Source: Bryum argenteum
Taxonomy: Eukaryota > Streptophyta > Bryopsida > Bryales > Bryaceae
DNA length: 64,000 nt
Direction of reading: 5' to 3'
NCBI GenBank assembly: GCA_037043015.1
Contig: CM073326.1
Span: 7,138,345 to 7,202,344, forward strand
Position numbers and translations under genes: made by a program. Position 1 is the stretch's first letter; every line of letters begins with the position of its first letter. The notes below the pieces were generated by a model. That model ran no database searches and was not told the origin of the DNA. It was given only the letters and a program-made list of their open reading frames with translations. This document shows positions 43,294-55,556 of the stretch, piece by piece.

Positions 43294-46200
43294 ATGGCGA
43301 TGACCAGCAGCGCTGCGCTTTCACTTCCGCAACAGCTTCGTCCTAGCTTCGCAATCTCTCGACATTATGGAATTCTAAAGAGCCAGCGCTTGAACCTCGC
43401 AGCCAGGGCCACAGTCACGCCATATCTCGAATCAGTAGACTCTGTAAGCATGCTAAAATCTCTTACTCTTTGGCCGTTGCTGCTTTTGCTCACCCTAATT
43501 TACGGTTCTGTATCACCAGGAGCCTAGTAAGGAGGAGGCTTCCACCAAGGAGGAGCTCCTGTGTTGTCCCATTTGCTTCCAACCTCTGTGCCGAGATGGC
43601 CCCAAGGGTCTTACTCTGTAACGCCAGCTCCCTGCTCCACTTTTCTATGCAATAGAGCGAGTTTTGGATTTCTTTGTTTTCGCTATAGAAAAGTGGGAGT
43701 TTGGAGATTGATTGTCGCGTGGGTTCTGTTAGGGATGCGATCAAGAGGTCGAGATTCTCGTGCACGAGATGTACGAAGAGATACGCCAACAAAGATGTGT
43801 ATTTGGATCTCACTCTCATGGGGGAAGGGAGCGAGGTGTATGAGGAAACCACCACGCTTGGAACTGAGCTTTTCAGGTACTGTTATAAAATTTTGCTTGC
43901 ATTGTGGGTGTAAGAGGATTTATCGGATAAGGGTTTCTGATTTGGTGTGTTTTTCCTTTCCCCAGGAATCCGTTGGTGTCGTTTGTGTATGAACGAGGCT
44001 GGCGTGCTAGCTTCATTGTGAGCAATTTCCCAGGACCGGACGCCGAGGTAATGAATCGCTTGCTTATCCACACCAGTCAAGCCTCTTGTTGGCTCTTGAA
44101 TTTTCATTCTCAACCCCACAATGCCTTGAAGCATTTGTCATGAGGTTGATACCAATTTAGCAACCTTCATCGTAGGAATGAGGATATACGGTACCAGTTA
44201 TGATGAGATTTTTCAATTTTCATTTTGTGACCTTAATATACAATGTTAGGTTGCAACACTTGATGCAATGCTTCAGCGAATGCTCAAACGGTCTAGGACA
44301 GTCCTTTGCTTTTCAAACAATATTCATAAGTGGACATTTGTGACTTGGTATGTATGTGTTGATAAATAGTTGTTTTCATTGATTGTGTGTGTGGCAGTTC
44401 AAGATGGCACAAGATTATTTCAAGGCAGCGGCGGGAGGAGTGCTCATCGACGTAAGCTGCGGTAGTGGATTATTCGCTCGAAGGTTCGCTCAAAGTGGAG
44501 TCTACTCGTCCGTCATCGCCTCCGACTACTCCGAGAATATGCTCAAACAGACCAACCAGTTCATCACCGACGATGCATCTCTAGCAACCTCGTAAGCAAC
44601 AACCCTTCCTTTACCCTCATAACAACAAAACACTCACTCATGATAACAGAGAACAAGCTACTACCAAGGAATGTTTATTTTTTTCAAAAAAATTCAAATG
44701 TTTTAGGATATTTGGAGTATGTTTTTGAACAAACCGAATCAACCAGTACATCGACCTAGTGGTACCCGCAACATTGGATGTCTCTCGTATCAAACAAACA
44801 CTTCCTGAGAATAGTAACGATCATCTTGTTGTAGGGGAGGAGCCACTTCCAAGGAGGAGGATTTGTTTTTGAAATTTTGAGATTTTTGAAATTGATGGGT
44901 TTTGGTGGGTTTGTTTTATGTTTTTGGTGTTATGCAGAAATATAGCCTTGGTGAGGGCTGATGTTGGCCGTTTGCCCTTTGCAACGGGGTCTATAGATGC
45001 AGTGCATGCGGGAGCAGCTCTCCATTGTTGGCCTTCTCCACTTGCTGGGGTTTGAATCTCCATGGCCCTTATTAATCCTCTTTTTCTTTTCTTTTATTTC
45101 TTTGTGTTAACCCCTAAAGTAGCATAGTCTAGTATAGGGACACATGATTTAACCCCTAAATTTCCTTGTTGCAAAACGGTGTAAGTCACAAAATTTGACC
45201 TTCCTTTAGATTAAGCTCAAAAAAGCTCAATCTAAGTATTGTTTAAAAGATTCAACCGTAAGATCTCAGAGTTCACTTGACATTCTTCTCACATACCAAA
45301 TTTGAACCGTTCATTCTTTCTCATTTGTGAGATTACAATGGTCAAAGTTGGCTAAGTTTTTCTCCTGCGGGAACCTCCAAAACCTGTTTCGGGTTTTTAG
45401 GGAAGTTAGGTGTTAAGAGAGAGTTGACTTGCATGGGTGGAAACTATTGTATTTGTCATAGTTACTATAGTTTTATACAATGATGGGAGATTGGAGTTCT
45501 TTAAAGTTTTGTACAATGATGGGAGATTGGAGTTCGTTGTTATTATAGCAATTTTACTTTTGGTGTGTAGATGGCCGAGATAAGTCGCATTCTAAAACCG
45601 GGTGGCATTTTTGTGGGTACGACTATAGTGGACCCCATCCCTCTCCCGGGAGACATAAATATACGCAAGGTACGCAAAATCATCAACTATCTTTGTAAAA
45701 CTACACCAACTTCATATTGAATATGCTAAGATGAGATCGTCACAAATATGTCATTTGTTACTAATGGGGAGGTTTCTCAACCCAAGATAGTCATAAGCAA
45801 TGTAGCATTGTTCTTTCTATTGAGTTCTAATGTGGAAAGGGAAGAGAATATTGAGCTAACTTAACGAGAGCAACGTCTTTTTACATGAATGAGTTGAGCA
45901 CACTTTACATTTTGGAGCAACCTCTACGTAATTTTCTTCTTAGTGTTGTCAATAAACATCAACATTGTCCTAAGCAAGACAATGAAGTAGTATAAAAAAG
46001 TGTACATTTTTTAGGATAGTAGATATTTTGAAGTTTGTAATCGTTTTGGTTGTAATGAATTTATAATGAACTCATCATGAACAATTTTACAAATATGGAA
46101 GACTCTAGTTACGGAGAGTGCTCAATAGTGGCTCAAATTTCAGATTTCCTATAGTGAAGTAAACAATGTAAGTGATTTTTGTGCATGGGAAAATTACATG

Positions 46201-46608
46201 GAAGAATAGTCAAAGTGGATTCATCATTTTTGGACTCTTGTGCAATTTGCTATGAATTTTTGAAGGCAGTTTCATAGGTGTTCCTAAAATGGTGCTCTAA
46301 TTTTGCACCCTATAATGTTTGCTGTGAGTAACTAGTATTTACCTTTGAGTGCTCCATCAATGGTTCGCTCTAGTTTTGAGCACTCTCCCTTATGTATTCT
46401 CTAAATGTATTCAATGAAGGTGCCAATGTATTGATACAATGCCATGTTTCATTGGCAGGCTATCAAACGGGCATTTACAACAACCCCCCTTCGATATTGG
46501 GAAGAGTCCGAGCTAAGGGAGCTTTGTGGAATTTGTGGGCTTGTAGAATATACTCAAGTTCGAGAAAGAGGGTTTATCATGATCTCCGCAAAAAAGGCCA
46601 CACATTGA
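43294..46608 (+). CDS. putative plastid SAM-dependent methyltransferase with zinc ribbon
   Basis: Eight exons join in frame: 43294-43443, 43520-43617, 43733-43876, 43966-44047, 44398-44591, 44938-45049, 45571-45669 and 46459-46608, about 342 residues. It matches the plant group typified by Arabidopsis At2g41040, annotated as a chloroplast methyltransferase of unknown substrate. The first 50 residues are rich in S, A, L and R, consistent with a transit peptide. A zinc ribbon follows (C66-P-I-C69 and C93-T-R-C96). The class I methyltransferase core has motif I LIDVSCGSG at 174-182, then SDYSENMLKQ, RADVGRLPFATGSIDAVHAG, LHCWPSP and EISRILKPGGIFVGTT. Introns 6 and 7 hold a TTAA element and a Tourist-like MITE. 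An in-frame ATG further upstream (43108) is possible but the sequence there is repeat-like. Confidence 0.92.
45111..45152. mobile_element. fragment of a TTAA element end
   Basis: TTAA (45107-45110) followed by CCCCTAAAG, just before the complete family A copy, suggests the remains of an older element in the same intron. Confidence 0.45.
45153..45412. mobile_element. TTAA element, family A, in methyltransferase intron 6
   Basis: CCCCTAAATTTCC follows TTAA (45149-45152); the right end is decayed before TTAA (45413-45416). The interior matches family A (AAAAAGCTCAATCTAAGTATT, TCAACCGTAAGATCTCAG, GGTCAAAGTTGGCTAAG). Confidence 0.8.
46112..46389. mobile_element. Tourist-like MITE with TTA target duplication, in intron 7
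   Basis: The left end CGGAGAGTGCTCAATAGTGG and the right end TTGAGCACTCTCCC are inverted repeats, with TTA on both sides (46109-46111 and 46390-46392). The length is 278 bp. The copy at 9446 and the decayed inverted copies at 3655-4150, 6210-6425 and 40610-40865 belong to the same family. Confidence 0.78.
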
Positions 46609-47582
46609 TATAGTAAATACTTGTAATAATATTGTTATGGTGCATTCACACTTAAATATTGTTTCTTTTATTTTCAACAAGGGACTAGTACATCCCTGCG
46701 GAGTTGCCACACTCATACAATTAATTTCCAGTATTTTTGGGGCCATATATACTTCAAATTCAATATTTTGGGATCTGTTGACCCGTTTTGCGTTCCTAAT
46801 GTTTTCTACAACTTTACAAAAAAGGCCGACACCACATTTGCCATGGCAATCCTTCCACTTGCTCTTGCATTGCCATCGACATGTCCAACACTCTTGCTCT
46901 TGATGGCAACTTGAAAACGAAGGTAGAGAACTCCGAGACGAAGCAAGTGCTAATCGATGTCATTTTCGGGTTTGATGTCATTTTTGGATATGGTGGCCCC
47001 TGTGCCCTTCTAAGCAATCTTCTATGCTCCTTTGCGAATGCGATTGTAGCACGTACGTTACGGTAGTGTCAGTTCTCGCTAGCATATAGTTTGACAAGAT
47101 TTTGGGCTCAAGATTTCTGCACTTTGGTGGAAGCTCAGAAACCCTAGCTTCAAAGATTGCGGCTCCCCTCTAAGCCAAGCTTAAGTTGTGGTCTACATGC
47201 CTACTAGAATCCCTCGATATGATTATTGATTTCGTCGATAACAACTATTCACTTCGTATACAACAATTGTCGTAATGCTATTGCATAACAAAGCTTAAGT
47301 GTTGGGATATAGAGTATTTCTTGACCTATTAGAACATTACTAGTATTACGAATCTTCTTGCAGATTTCAAGGTTGTACGAAGTGAGGAGCATATAGAGGA
47401 TAGTCAAAATGTTGCACAAGGGTGCGAAGACGCCCTTCAATTAGTGACTTGACGCCGACCCTATGCTTGGTCCTATTTTGTATGCTCTTGATAATAGATT
47501 GACTTTCATAGGTGTGAAGATTAAAATAGATCCTTTGAATGTTCCGGCCTCAATGCTCACTGCAAAATTGGTGAGCTTCACA
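46609..47582. other. intergenic DNA left of the retroelement, no clear gene
   Basis: Several open frames of 60-90 codons lie here, but none shows a domain or consistent splice signals. It is the sequence into which the Ty3/gypsy element inserted; the TTTTT at 47583-47587 is the left target copy. Confidence 0.5.
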
Positions 47583-47587
47583 TTTTT

Positions 47588-48081
47588 TGAAACGGGACTG
47601 AATTCTCTCTTTGGTCACAACTCAAACACTGCTAACCTAACAAGATCTGAGAAAACCGGACTAAACAAGACCGAATAGACTTGAACGAGTAATGAGAACA
47701 AAGCGAACTAAAAAAAGAAAGTACAAACCAAACTTTACCGAGAGAGAGGGACTAAAGCGCACTGACCGACCGAATGCCTCCAAATGGCCCCGGCCGAGTT
47801 CTATTTATACTCGCCTAACCGCCCTTGGAACTTTCTAGAATGTTCCAATGGCGGGCCCCACCATGGAACTTTTCGGAAGGTCCTAGAGGTGGGCCCCACC
47901 TAGATAACCGCCCTTCTAGAAGACTCTAGAGGTGGGCCCCACCTTCTCGAAGCTTCTATGGTGGGTCCCACATAGGCCATCTACCTCAAATTCTAAAATT
48001 TTCTAAAAACTCCTAAAATGGTTTCAACTATCTATCTACTTTTTCTAAAGAAACACAAAAATCTAGTTTCGCCCTATTACA
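47588..48081 (-). repeat. 3' LTR of the Ty3/gypsy fossil
   Basis: On the minus strand it begins TGTAATAGGG and ends ...CGTTTCA, the TG...CA form of LTRs. It pairs with 52670-53158. Confidence 0.88.
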
Positions 48082-51000
48082 ATTAATCCCCCTCCGCTAA
48101 TGCGGAACGTCCTCGTTTCGCTCCTGATGATATCTCCAAATGGTTTCTTGACAATGGGTAAGGTTGTGAACGGGCTCCCATGTTGCATCGTGGATGGGAT
48201 AACCTTTCCATCGGACTTTGTATTGTAGTTGCGGACGTCCGTTGCACGACGAAGATAGCGGTGTTCAAAATGCGATCCAGCCATATTCCTCCCGGTCTTC
48301 AATCACTACCGGTGGCGGCGGAGGGGCGATGTCGGCTGGAAAGCGCTCCGATTGATGTGAAATTCTTTGAGTGCGAGATATGAAAAACTGGATGGATGTG
48401 GATATGTGGCGGAAGCTCGAGGCGGTATGCAACATCAGATATGACCGTAGAGATTCGGAAAGGTCCAATCCACCGGGGTGCAAGTTTACGGACTTGAGTC
48501 GATGTAGCTAACGGAAGGTTGGCATTTGAGAGCAGAACCAAGTCACCTTCTCGAAAGGTCTTATGTTGCCGGTGGTTATCTGCATATTGTTTTTGTCGAT
48601 TCTGTGCAGTAAGGAGCCGCTGTCGAGCCTCTTGCAACGCCGATGTTAGTCGTTGTATAAACTCCTCCGTTGTAGGGTTGTTGGTGTTGATGGGGCGGTG
48701 GAGCGTTGCCGGCGTAATCGGGTGCTGACCAGCGTTAAGAAAGAATGGTGAATGACCCGTGCTTGCTTGGGAACTATCATTATAGGCGAACTCCAAAGGG
48801 GTCAGATACTCATCCCAGTCGTTGTGGTGAATTGCCACAAACGCCCGCAGCATATCCTCCAAGGTCCGGTTAGCACGCTCTGTCTGCCCATCAGTCTGAG
48901 GATGAAAGGCTGTGGACATAGCAAGTCGTGTGCCGAGAAGCTTGAATAGTGCTTGCCAGAAACTCCCTGTGAAGCGCGGATCCCGATCTGAGATAATGAC
49001 ACGAGGCAATCCATGATGACGGAAGACAGTGTCGAAGAAGACTCGTGCAAGTGTTGGGGCATCAATATCGGAGCGTACATGACCAAATGAATTTGCTTGA
49101 AAGACGGTCCACAAAGACAAAGAACCGCAGATGTGATTACGATGCGTGCGTGGCAAACAAGTAATGAGATCCATGGTTACTTGTTCCCATCATCGCATCG
49201 TAGGTAGTGGAATCGGCCGCAGCAGATCAAAGGTGCGATGTGCGTGCCTTGTTCCGTTGGCATAGCTCACGAGAACGCACAAAAAAAGCTCGAACATCAC
49301 GATCCAAGCCCACCCAAAACCATGTTCTAGAAATCCGTTCTAAGGTCTTCTCACGTCCGAGATGTCCAGAGATAGGAATGTCATGCCCTTCTTGAAGTAT
49401 GCGGGTTGAAGTTTAGCATCGTTAGGTACATAAACCCGCTTCTTAAAATAGAGGAGGCCGTCAACGAGGTTGTAATCTTGATATTGCACATCACCTACCT
49501 CTACTCGATCGGTCACCATTGTGAAGTAAGCATCTTGGTAGGTGGCTTCCTTCCATTCTCTCCTCCTGGTTAGATCCGAACAATACTACTAACGGTAGCA
49601 ATCTCCTCGTGTCATCCGATTGATTTCAGATCCGGTCTCCGAGATAAAGCGCCTGGCACAATATGTTGTCGCCCTTGCTTGCATCTTGAAGTTGAATATC
49701 AAACAACAGAATCGTTTCTTCCCAGCCGGTGGTGTCTCGATTTCATATTTTCTAAATGCGGATCATGTAGTAAGGGCCGATGATCGGTCCGAATTGTCGA
49801 GTTTCCCCAATAGATAGTGCCGCCATACTTTGGTAGCATGTACAATTGCTAGTTGTTCCCGATCACGTGCGAGAATAGTTGCGCTCGCCCTCTTAAGTTT
49901 GCGTGACTCATATGCCACCGGTTGAAGGCCCCTACCAAGTCTTGTTGGAGGACCGCGCCTATAGCAAAGTCGGAGGCGTCAATGTCAACCGTCTGCGGAA
50001 GGTCGAGGATCATATGGTTGCGGGTGGAGCGAGAGTGAGTGCCTCCTTCAAATTATTGAAAGCGCCTTGTTGTTGTAGTTTCCACTCAAATGGAGCGCCC
50101 TTCTCCAATAGATTTGTCGAGGAGCAAAGAATGTCGCGCAAACCGCCGAACAAAACGACGATAGTATCCGGCGAGGCCTAAGAAAGAACGAACTTGAAAC
50201 ATCCTTGGGAGTTGGCAGTCCTTCACCGCATTCACCTTAGCTTGTTCCATGTACACACCCTCGAATGATACTACATGCCCCAAAAAGGTGACCTCGGACT
50301 TCCAAAGTTCACACTTTGATTGCTTGCAATAGAAGTGACTATCCCGTAACCGACGTAGCACCTCCCGTAGATGTTGGTCATGCTCTTCCGGGGTTTTACT
50401 ATAGATCAAAATGTCGTCAATGAAAACAACTACACACTTGTCCAAAAGGTCCCGGAACAACTTTGTTCATGTGATGACCCATGAAGGAAAGTCAGGGCAT
50501 TGGTGAGACCAAAAGGCGAACGAGCCACTCAAAATGTCCATAGCGCATTGAAATGTTTGTCTTTTCAATATCCTCTTTTGCAATTGGTATCGCAAAGATC
50601 CACTTCAAGATCTAGCTTGCTAAAAATGGTTGCGCCTCGAAGTTGATCAAGAAGGTCATCCACACGTGGGAGTGGATAAGCATTTTTGATGGTCTGCTTA
50701 TTAAGGCCCCGATAATCGATGCATAGCCGCAATCCACCATCCTTTTTGGGTGCAAAAAGGACAGGTGCTCCCCATGGCGATGTGCTTTCTCGAATGAGGC
50801 CCTTCTCCAAAAGCTCGTCCAACGTCTTCCTCAGCTCCTCAAGCTCGTTTGGTGCTAGGCGATAAATTGGCCGATTTGCTGGTTTAGCTTCTGGCATTAA
50901 GTCTATGTGGAAGGGAGCACCTCGATCAGGTGGTAAACCATTAGGTAAGTCGGCGGGAAAGACATCTCGGAACTCGCTGATAAGTTGCTCAACTCGTTCT

Positions 51001-52669
51001 GCTCCTTCGGCTCTCTTCTCTACCATTGAAGCAATATTTGGAACCACCACATACACCGGCTGCTTTCGTCGCATTTGTTTCTTCATGAAGGCCATCCCCA
51101 CCAATATGCCTTTAGTTGTCTGTCGTTTCTTCAATCCACTTGATGTTGAAGCATGAAGAATTATCTTGCGCCCACCTTCGTTAAAAGAGATGGTTCTTGC
51201 CAGCCAGTCAATCTGCTTATTTCCGCCTCCACCACGGCATTCCCAGGATAACATCATATCCGAGCCGTTACCTTAAATTTTCCTCGTAGTGCATAGGCAT
51301 CACACAATCTCAAGGTCTCTTCTTCACATGTCTCACTTAAATCATTTTCCGATCGTCTCATGAGGTATATAGTCCCTCCGGTGATCACCTTAGTCTTGAT
51401 CCCAAGTCGGTTGGCAATTGCGGTCGAGATGCAATTCTCCGTAGAACCGCAATCCACTAGTACTCGACACGGTTGTCTTCTAAGTCGACTGTGAGACATA
51501 TCGGTGACCTTTTTGAGTGTTGCCCGAGGCCATCTTTGTTTGACTACGAGAGACAACACTATCCCTAGTATTGGTCCTCGGTGCCCTTCATCGGGAGCCC
51601 GTTTCCCCGCTCCATTCCTTCATCATCTTGGTCACCTCGAGGTTGTGGATCCGCCTTGGTTTGTTGGCACCGAATTCGACGCGTTTTGACACTCTCCAAT
51701 CGATGGCACGACTCGACGCAAGAGAAGCACAATCCCTTCCGTGCCAATAATTGTCGTCTCTGTGGCGTCAATGGTCCTTGCGGGCGTCAATCTCCATTGG
51801 CGTCGGTTGTTGGGCTACCATAGTAGGTGGTGGCGTAGGGTTCCATCTGCAGGCAGTCGTACTCACGATTTCTAAAGTTTATGGCATCAACTCTTTTCGC
51901 AATCCTAACCGCCTCCTCAAATGTTTGAGGGTCTCTTAATTCCACTTCTCGTTGAACGATCGGCTTCAATCCTCGAACAAATCGATCCATCATCTCTCCC
52001 TCCGAAACATTGGGTATTTGGAGGCATATGGATTTGAACCGGGTGACATACTCTCCGCACCGACCTTATTTGTGTCAAGGTGGCTAACCGATCGCGCTAA
52101 CTTCTCCGCATTGATGGGCGAAAGCGGTTTGTAAGCTCGGTCTCAAATTCCTCCCAATTTTGAAATCCGCCTTGAGCTCCATAGTTTTGAGCTCAAGTCG
52201 CCACCAAATGGTCTGCTGCACCCTCAAAAGCCGGGTCGCATATATAATTCTGTCGGTTGAGTTCGCCCCGGACGAGTTGGAGACATTGTCGCATCTTTGA
52301 AAAGCCATTGAGATACATCATCTTGTCTTGAAGTTCCCGAATATGTTTCTGGCTTGCTCAACTTGACCTCGCATTGTCAATTCTCTAGCTCTAGAAGCGT
52401 CCGCTTGTCCTTGTAATGCAAAGAATCTGGTCTAGTAGGTCTTTGAATCGAGTCTCCATATGAGTAGGTTCCGCCATTTCTCCCATGATGCAATTCTTCC
52501 GTCGACCTGCTCTGCACGCGACGCCTTCTCTCGTTCTAGCCAAATCCTTGAAAGGAACTCCAAGTAGATCCAAGGACAAGACTTGATGAAACCACAATGA
52601 TCGACTCTCAAGTAGACTCTTGCTAATAGCACCTAACGTAAGGATAGACCGACACTCGCTCGATACCAA

Positions 52670-53158
52670 TGAAACGGATGAATTCTCTCTTTGGTCACAA
52701 CTCAAACACCGCTAACCTAACAAGATCTCGAGAAAACCGGACTAAACAAGACCGAATAGACTTGAGAATGTAATGTAACAAAGCGAGAACTAAAGAAGAA
52801 AGTACAAACCAAACTTTCTCGAGAGAGAGGACTAAAGCGTCACTCGACCGAATGCCTCCAAATGGCCCCGGCCAGTTCTATTTATACTCTGCCTAACCGC
52901 CCTTGGAACTTTCTAGAATGTTCCAATGGCGGGCCCCACCATGGAACTTTCCGGAAGGTCCTAGAGGTGGGCCCCACCTAGATAACCGCCCTTCTAGAAG
53001 ACTCTAGAGGTGGGCCCCACCTTCTCGAAGCTTCTATGGTGGGTCCCACATAGGCCATCTACCTCAAATTCTAAAATTTTCTAAAAACTCCTAAAATGGT
53101 TTCAACTATCTATCTACTTTTCTAGCAAACACAAAAATCTAGTTCTTGCCCTGTTACA
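52670..53158 (-). repeat. 5' LTR of the Ty3/gypsy fossil
   Basis: Same TG...CA borders and same length as the other LTR, nearly identical throughout. It includes a series of GTGGGGCCCACC-type blocks and a TATA-like GTATAAATAGAA on the minus strand that may be the old promoter. Confidence 0.88.
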
Positions 53159-53305
53159 TTTTTGCTCTTCACGCGGCGAGTGCTACAATTGCAATTTTTT
53201 TGGCATACGTCATATCTATAGACCATGTACATTTTTACTATTTACAAATAGCTGCATCTCTGCAAAGTGGCAACAGGCAATGACATTATTATTGCAAGTA
53301 TGCTT

Positions 53306-53438
53306 GAGGGGGAAGTAGTATTGTTCCAATTTCCCCTTGTCCGGTGGCCATCGGGATATTAGCATTACGAACAGACACTTCATTCACGCCGGCCCTTAGA
53401 AAGGGACCGGAGTTTCTATCTATCTATCTATCTATCTG
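53306..53438 (+). repeat. LINE/SINE 3' tail copy ending in (TATC)n
   Basis: GGGGGAAGTAGTATTGTTCC, GTCCGGTGGCCATCGGG and ATTACGAACAGACAC lead to a hairpin (GGCCCTTAGAAAGGGACC) and about five TATC units. The order of parts matches the end of the LINE at 15604-15731, with a different terminal simple repeat. Confidence 0.7.
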
Positions 53439-53599
53439 CAAGTATGCTTTCGACGCGGCAATGTTCCATCTTTGCACCTCTAAGGGCCCCAGTCGTTGCT
53501 AAAGCCTGTTCATGAAGAAGGGTGTGATTGGCCCACTTCTTGAAATTAGCTCAAAAAGCCTCACATGGACAGATAACACTAAACATGCCTAACGGTTGT

Positions 53600-53952
53600 T
53601 TACACAATTGCACACTGAATTTTTTCTCATAGATTGTTTTTCTTCAAGGGTGTTACTGAAATGAAGGTAAACATCTTTGTAGTTGGTGGTTTTTCACTGC
53701 AGTAAGTCTATTGATAGCATTTTTATCTCAAATTGAAATCCTTGAGATTATGTGAGATTTTTTGCATACTAATATGTTTTAGATCTCGCAATTTATAATG
53801 CCTCATGATTCAAGATTTGAGCCACATGATGTACAATTTGTATACTACAAGATTGTATGGTTGAGATTTAAATAACTGACCTTTTTTCCATTTATGACAC
53901 TTTTTTTGACAATGTGTTTGATTTTGTAGACATGAGTCAAACCATATAGGGG
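53600..53952. mobile_element. partial family C TTAA element
   Basis: Matches about 35760-36085 of the intact copy in the same orientation; its right end ATATAGGGG is followed by TGAA (53953-53956), a decayed TTAA. The left part is missing. Confidence 0.65.
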
Positions 53953-53956
53953 TGAA

Positions 53957-54917
53957 TCCCAAAAAGTCCTTACCCATTTATGACCAAAAACACGTCTACA
54001 AAAAAAATGTCATAAATCGAAATGAATGTATGTTATTCAAATCTCAACTCTACAATCTCTTAGTACACTTGATGTAGGTCACGTGTGTCAAGTAATGAGC
54101 CATGAGGCCTCATAGATGCGAGATCGTAACTTATTAGGAAGCAAAAAAAATTACAAAATTTCATCAACTCTACTTCAAGTGAAAAGTTTCCATAGACCAA
54201 TTGCAATGAAACAATCACAAACTAGAACGTTATTTACCTTCATTTTGATAACACCCTTCTACATAACAAAATCATGAGAATTTTTTTTTTTGTGTAGACA
54301 ACGGCCTTGCAATTTACAAAGGAGAAAATGCCAAAAACTAGACCCTTTGCACTAAGATGAATGCTAGATGTCTCTTCTTCACAACTTGGATGGAATTAAG
54401 GTATTTACCGCGAAACCCATATCCAAATTAGAATCCAACCTAACAAAGAAAGTCAAAATCCAACGATGGATGAAGGAGAAGAACTCCTCATGAACCATGT
54501 TTTATCCAAGCTTTTTCCAGCATAGCATAGCAACATCAGTACAATCCAAATACCAAAATTACTCAAATCAAAAACTTTCCGACTGTAAAGTTGTTAGAAA
54601 GTTCACAAAAACATACTCAAGCCAAATTATTCATGAGAAACTAAATTCAATTCCACCTAATTGGCTTGCAATGATAAAACATGTCCCATCTTTGAATTCC
54701 CAAAAACAAGAGTTGCCTTCACTTAAATGCATGCCATTGATAAACTCGTACTCTCTTATATGGGTATTCGAGTTTTACCACACAAACTAGACATGATTTG
54801 GGAACCAAGCCAAAACGATAAAGTCCAAAATACTTCGGATGAACAAATTATGACTCTTCAAAGTCTCAACTTGCCATCCGCATTATCGAATTTTTGACAT
54901 TTAGCACATCTAGAGGG
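53957..54917. mobile_element. family C TTAA element, inverted (961 bp)
   Basis: The right end TCTAGAGGG precedes TTAA (54918-54921). The left end follows directly on the TGAA that also ends the partial copy, so two oppositely oriented family C elements share one target tetranucleotide. It contains GTTGTTAG at about 54590, the site that the LINE used in the 9.75-kb copy. Confidence 0.75.
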
Positions 54918-54921
54918 TTAA

Positions 54922-55556
54922 GCGTTAAATCCAGGTAAAACAGTTCCCATGACCTGTACAGAGCAAAAAGTCTCAATCAACAAGCTTCAAGAATGGAGTT
55001 GTCTAAATTCATGATACACGCATGCTACTCCACATGAACTGAGACTCTACAAATTACCAAAAGTTGACAAATACCATGAGAATGGTTTTCTAGTGACTAT
55101 CATGCATGATTGCATCACAGTGCTCTTTCACAAATTCTCAATTGTAGTGCAGTTCAGAGGAACCCAATGGCGAGCCTGCGATGAAAGAGAGATGCCTTCA
55201 GAGAAATTTGAAAAGTGTTCAATCCCGCCATTGTGACAGCACTCAAGAACACAAGAGCGAAACCCTACCACTTCGTCGATCACCATTATCCGAAACAAGA
55301 CTGTACTCTATGTATTCAGCATTTTGTTCATTACCCATCCGATTGTAGTTACAATTTGATTTTACCCTAAATTGTGCACCACCCTTGCCGCACAATTTTT
55401 GGACACTGTACTGTTGCACCAATGTTGGGCAATATCGATTCGCTCTGTGCATTCTTCCAGCTGCTCGAGCTCTCGAGCGATCGCAAGACACACGGCAGAA
55501 TATTCCCGTGCCATTTCAACAGTACGTTACTTTGCATAATCACTTTCCACCTCAGA
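54922..55556. other. intergenic DNA, no clear gene
   Basis: Short overlapping frames on both strands around 55243-55592 contradict one another and show no domain. Nothing else is supportable. Confidence 0.5.

Larger units (their letters stand above)
47588..53158 (-). mobile_element. Ty3/gypsy LTR retrotransposon fossil (chromovirus), broken
   Basis: This is an almost full-length but inactivated LTR retrotransposon of about 5.57 kb, read on the minus strand. Parts in element order are: 5' LTR 52670-53158; primer-binding site just inside it, resembling the complement of initiator tRNA-Met; gag about 51790-52620 with a zinc-knuckle-like C-rich stretch near 51700-51760; aspartic protease about 51380-51560; reverse transcriptase about 50100-51250; RNase H about 49560-50090; integrase about 48300-49400; a chromodomain-like end about 48110-48300; a purine-rich tract next to the 3' LTR; and 3' LTR 47588-48081. 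TTTTT flanks both outer ends as a 5-bp target duplication. The two LTRs are about 95% alike by eye, so the insertion is fairly young. The coding region carries roughly ten or more breaks. Confidence 0.9.

Noticed and set aside
43561-43992. 143-codon alternative frame in the methyltransferase gene
   Set aside because: It uses an earlier acceptor that leads out of the conserved frame; the zinc-ribbon frame agrees with the family.
45483-45537. repeat GATGGGAGATTGGAGTTC as a LINE-tail copy
   Set aside because: The match is limited to one short word duplicated locally, without the hairpin or the rest of the tail.
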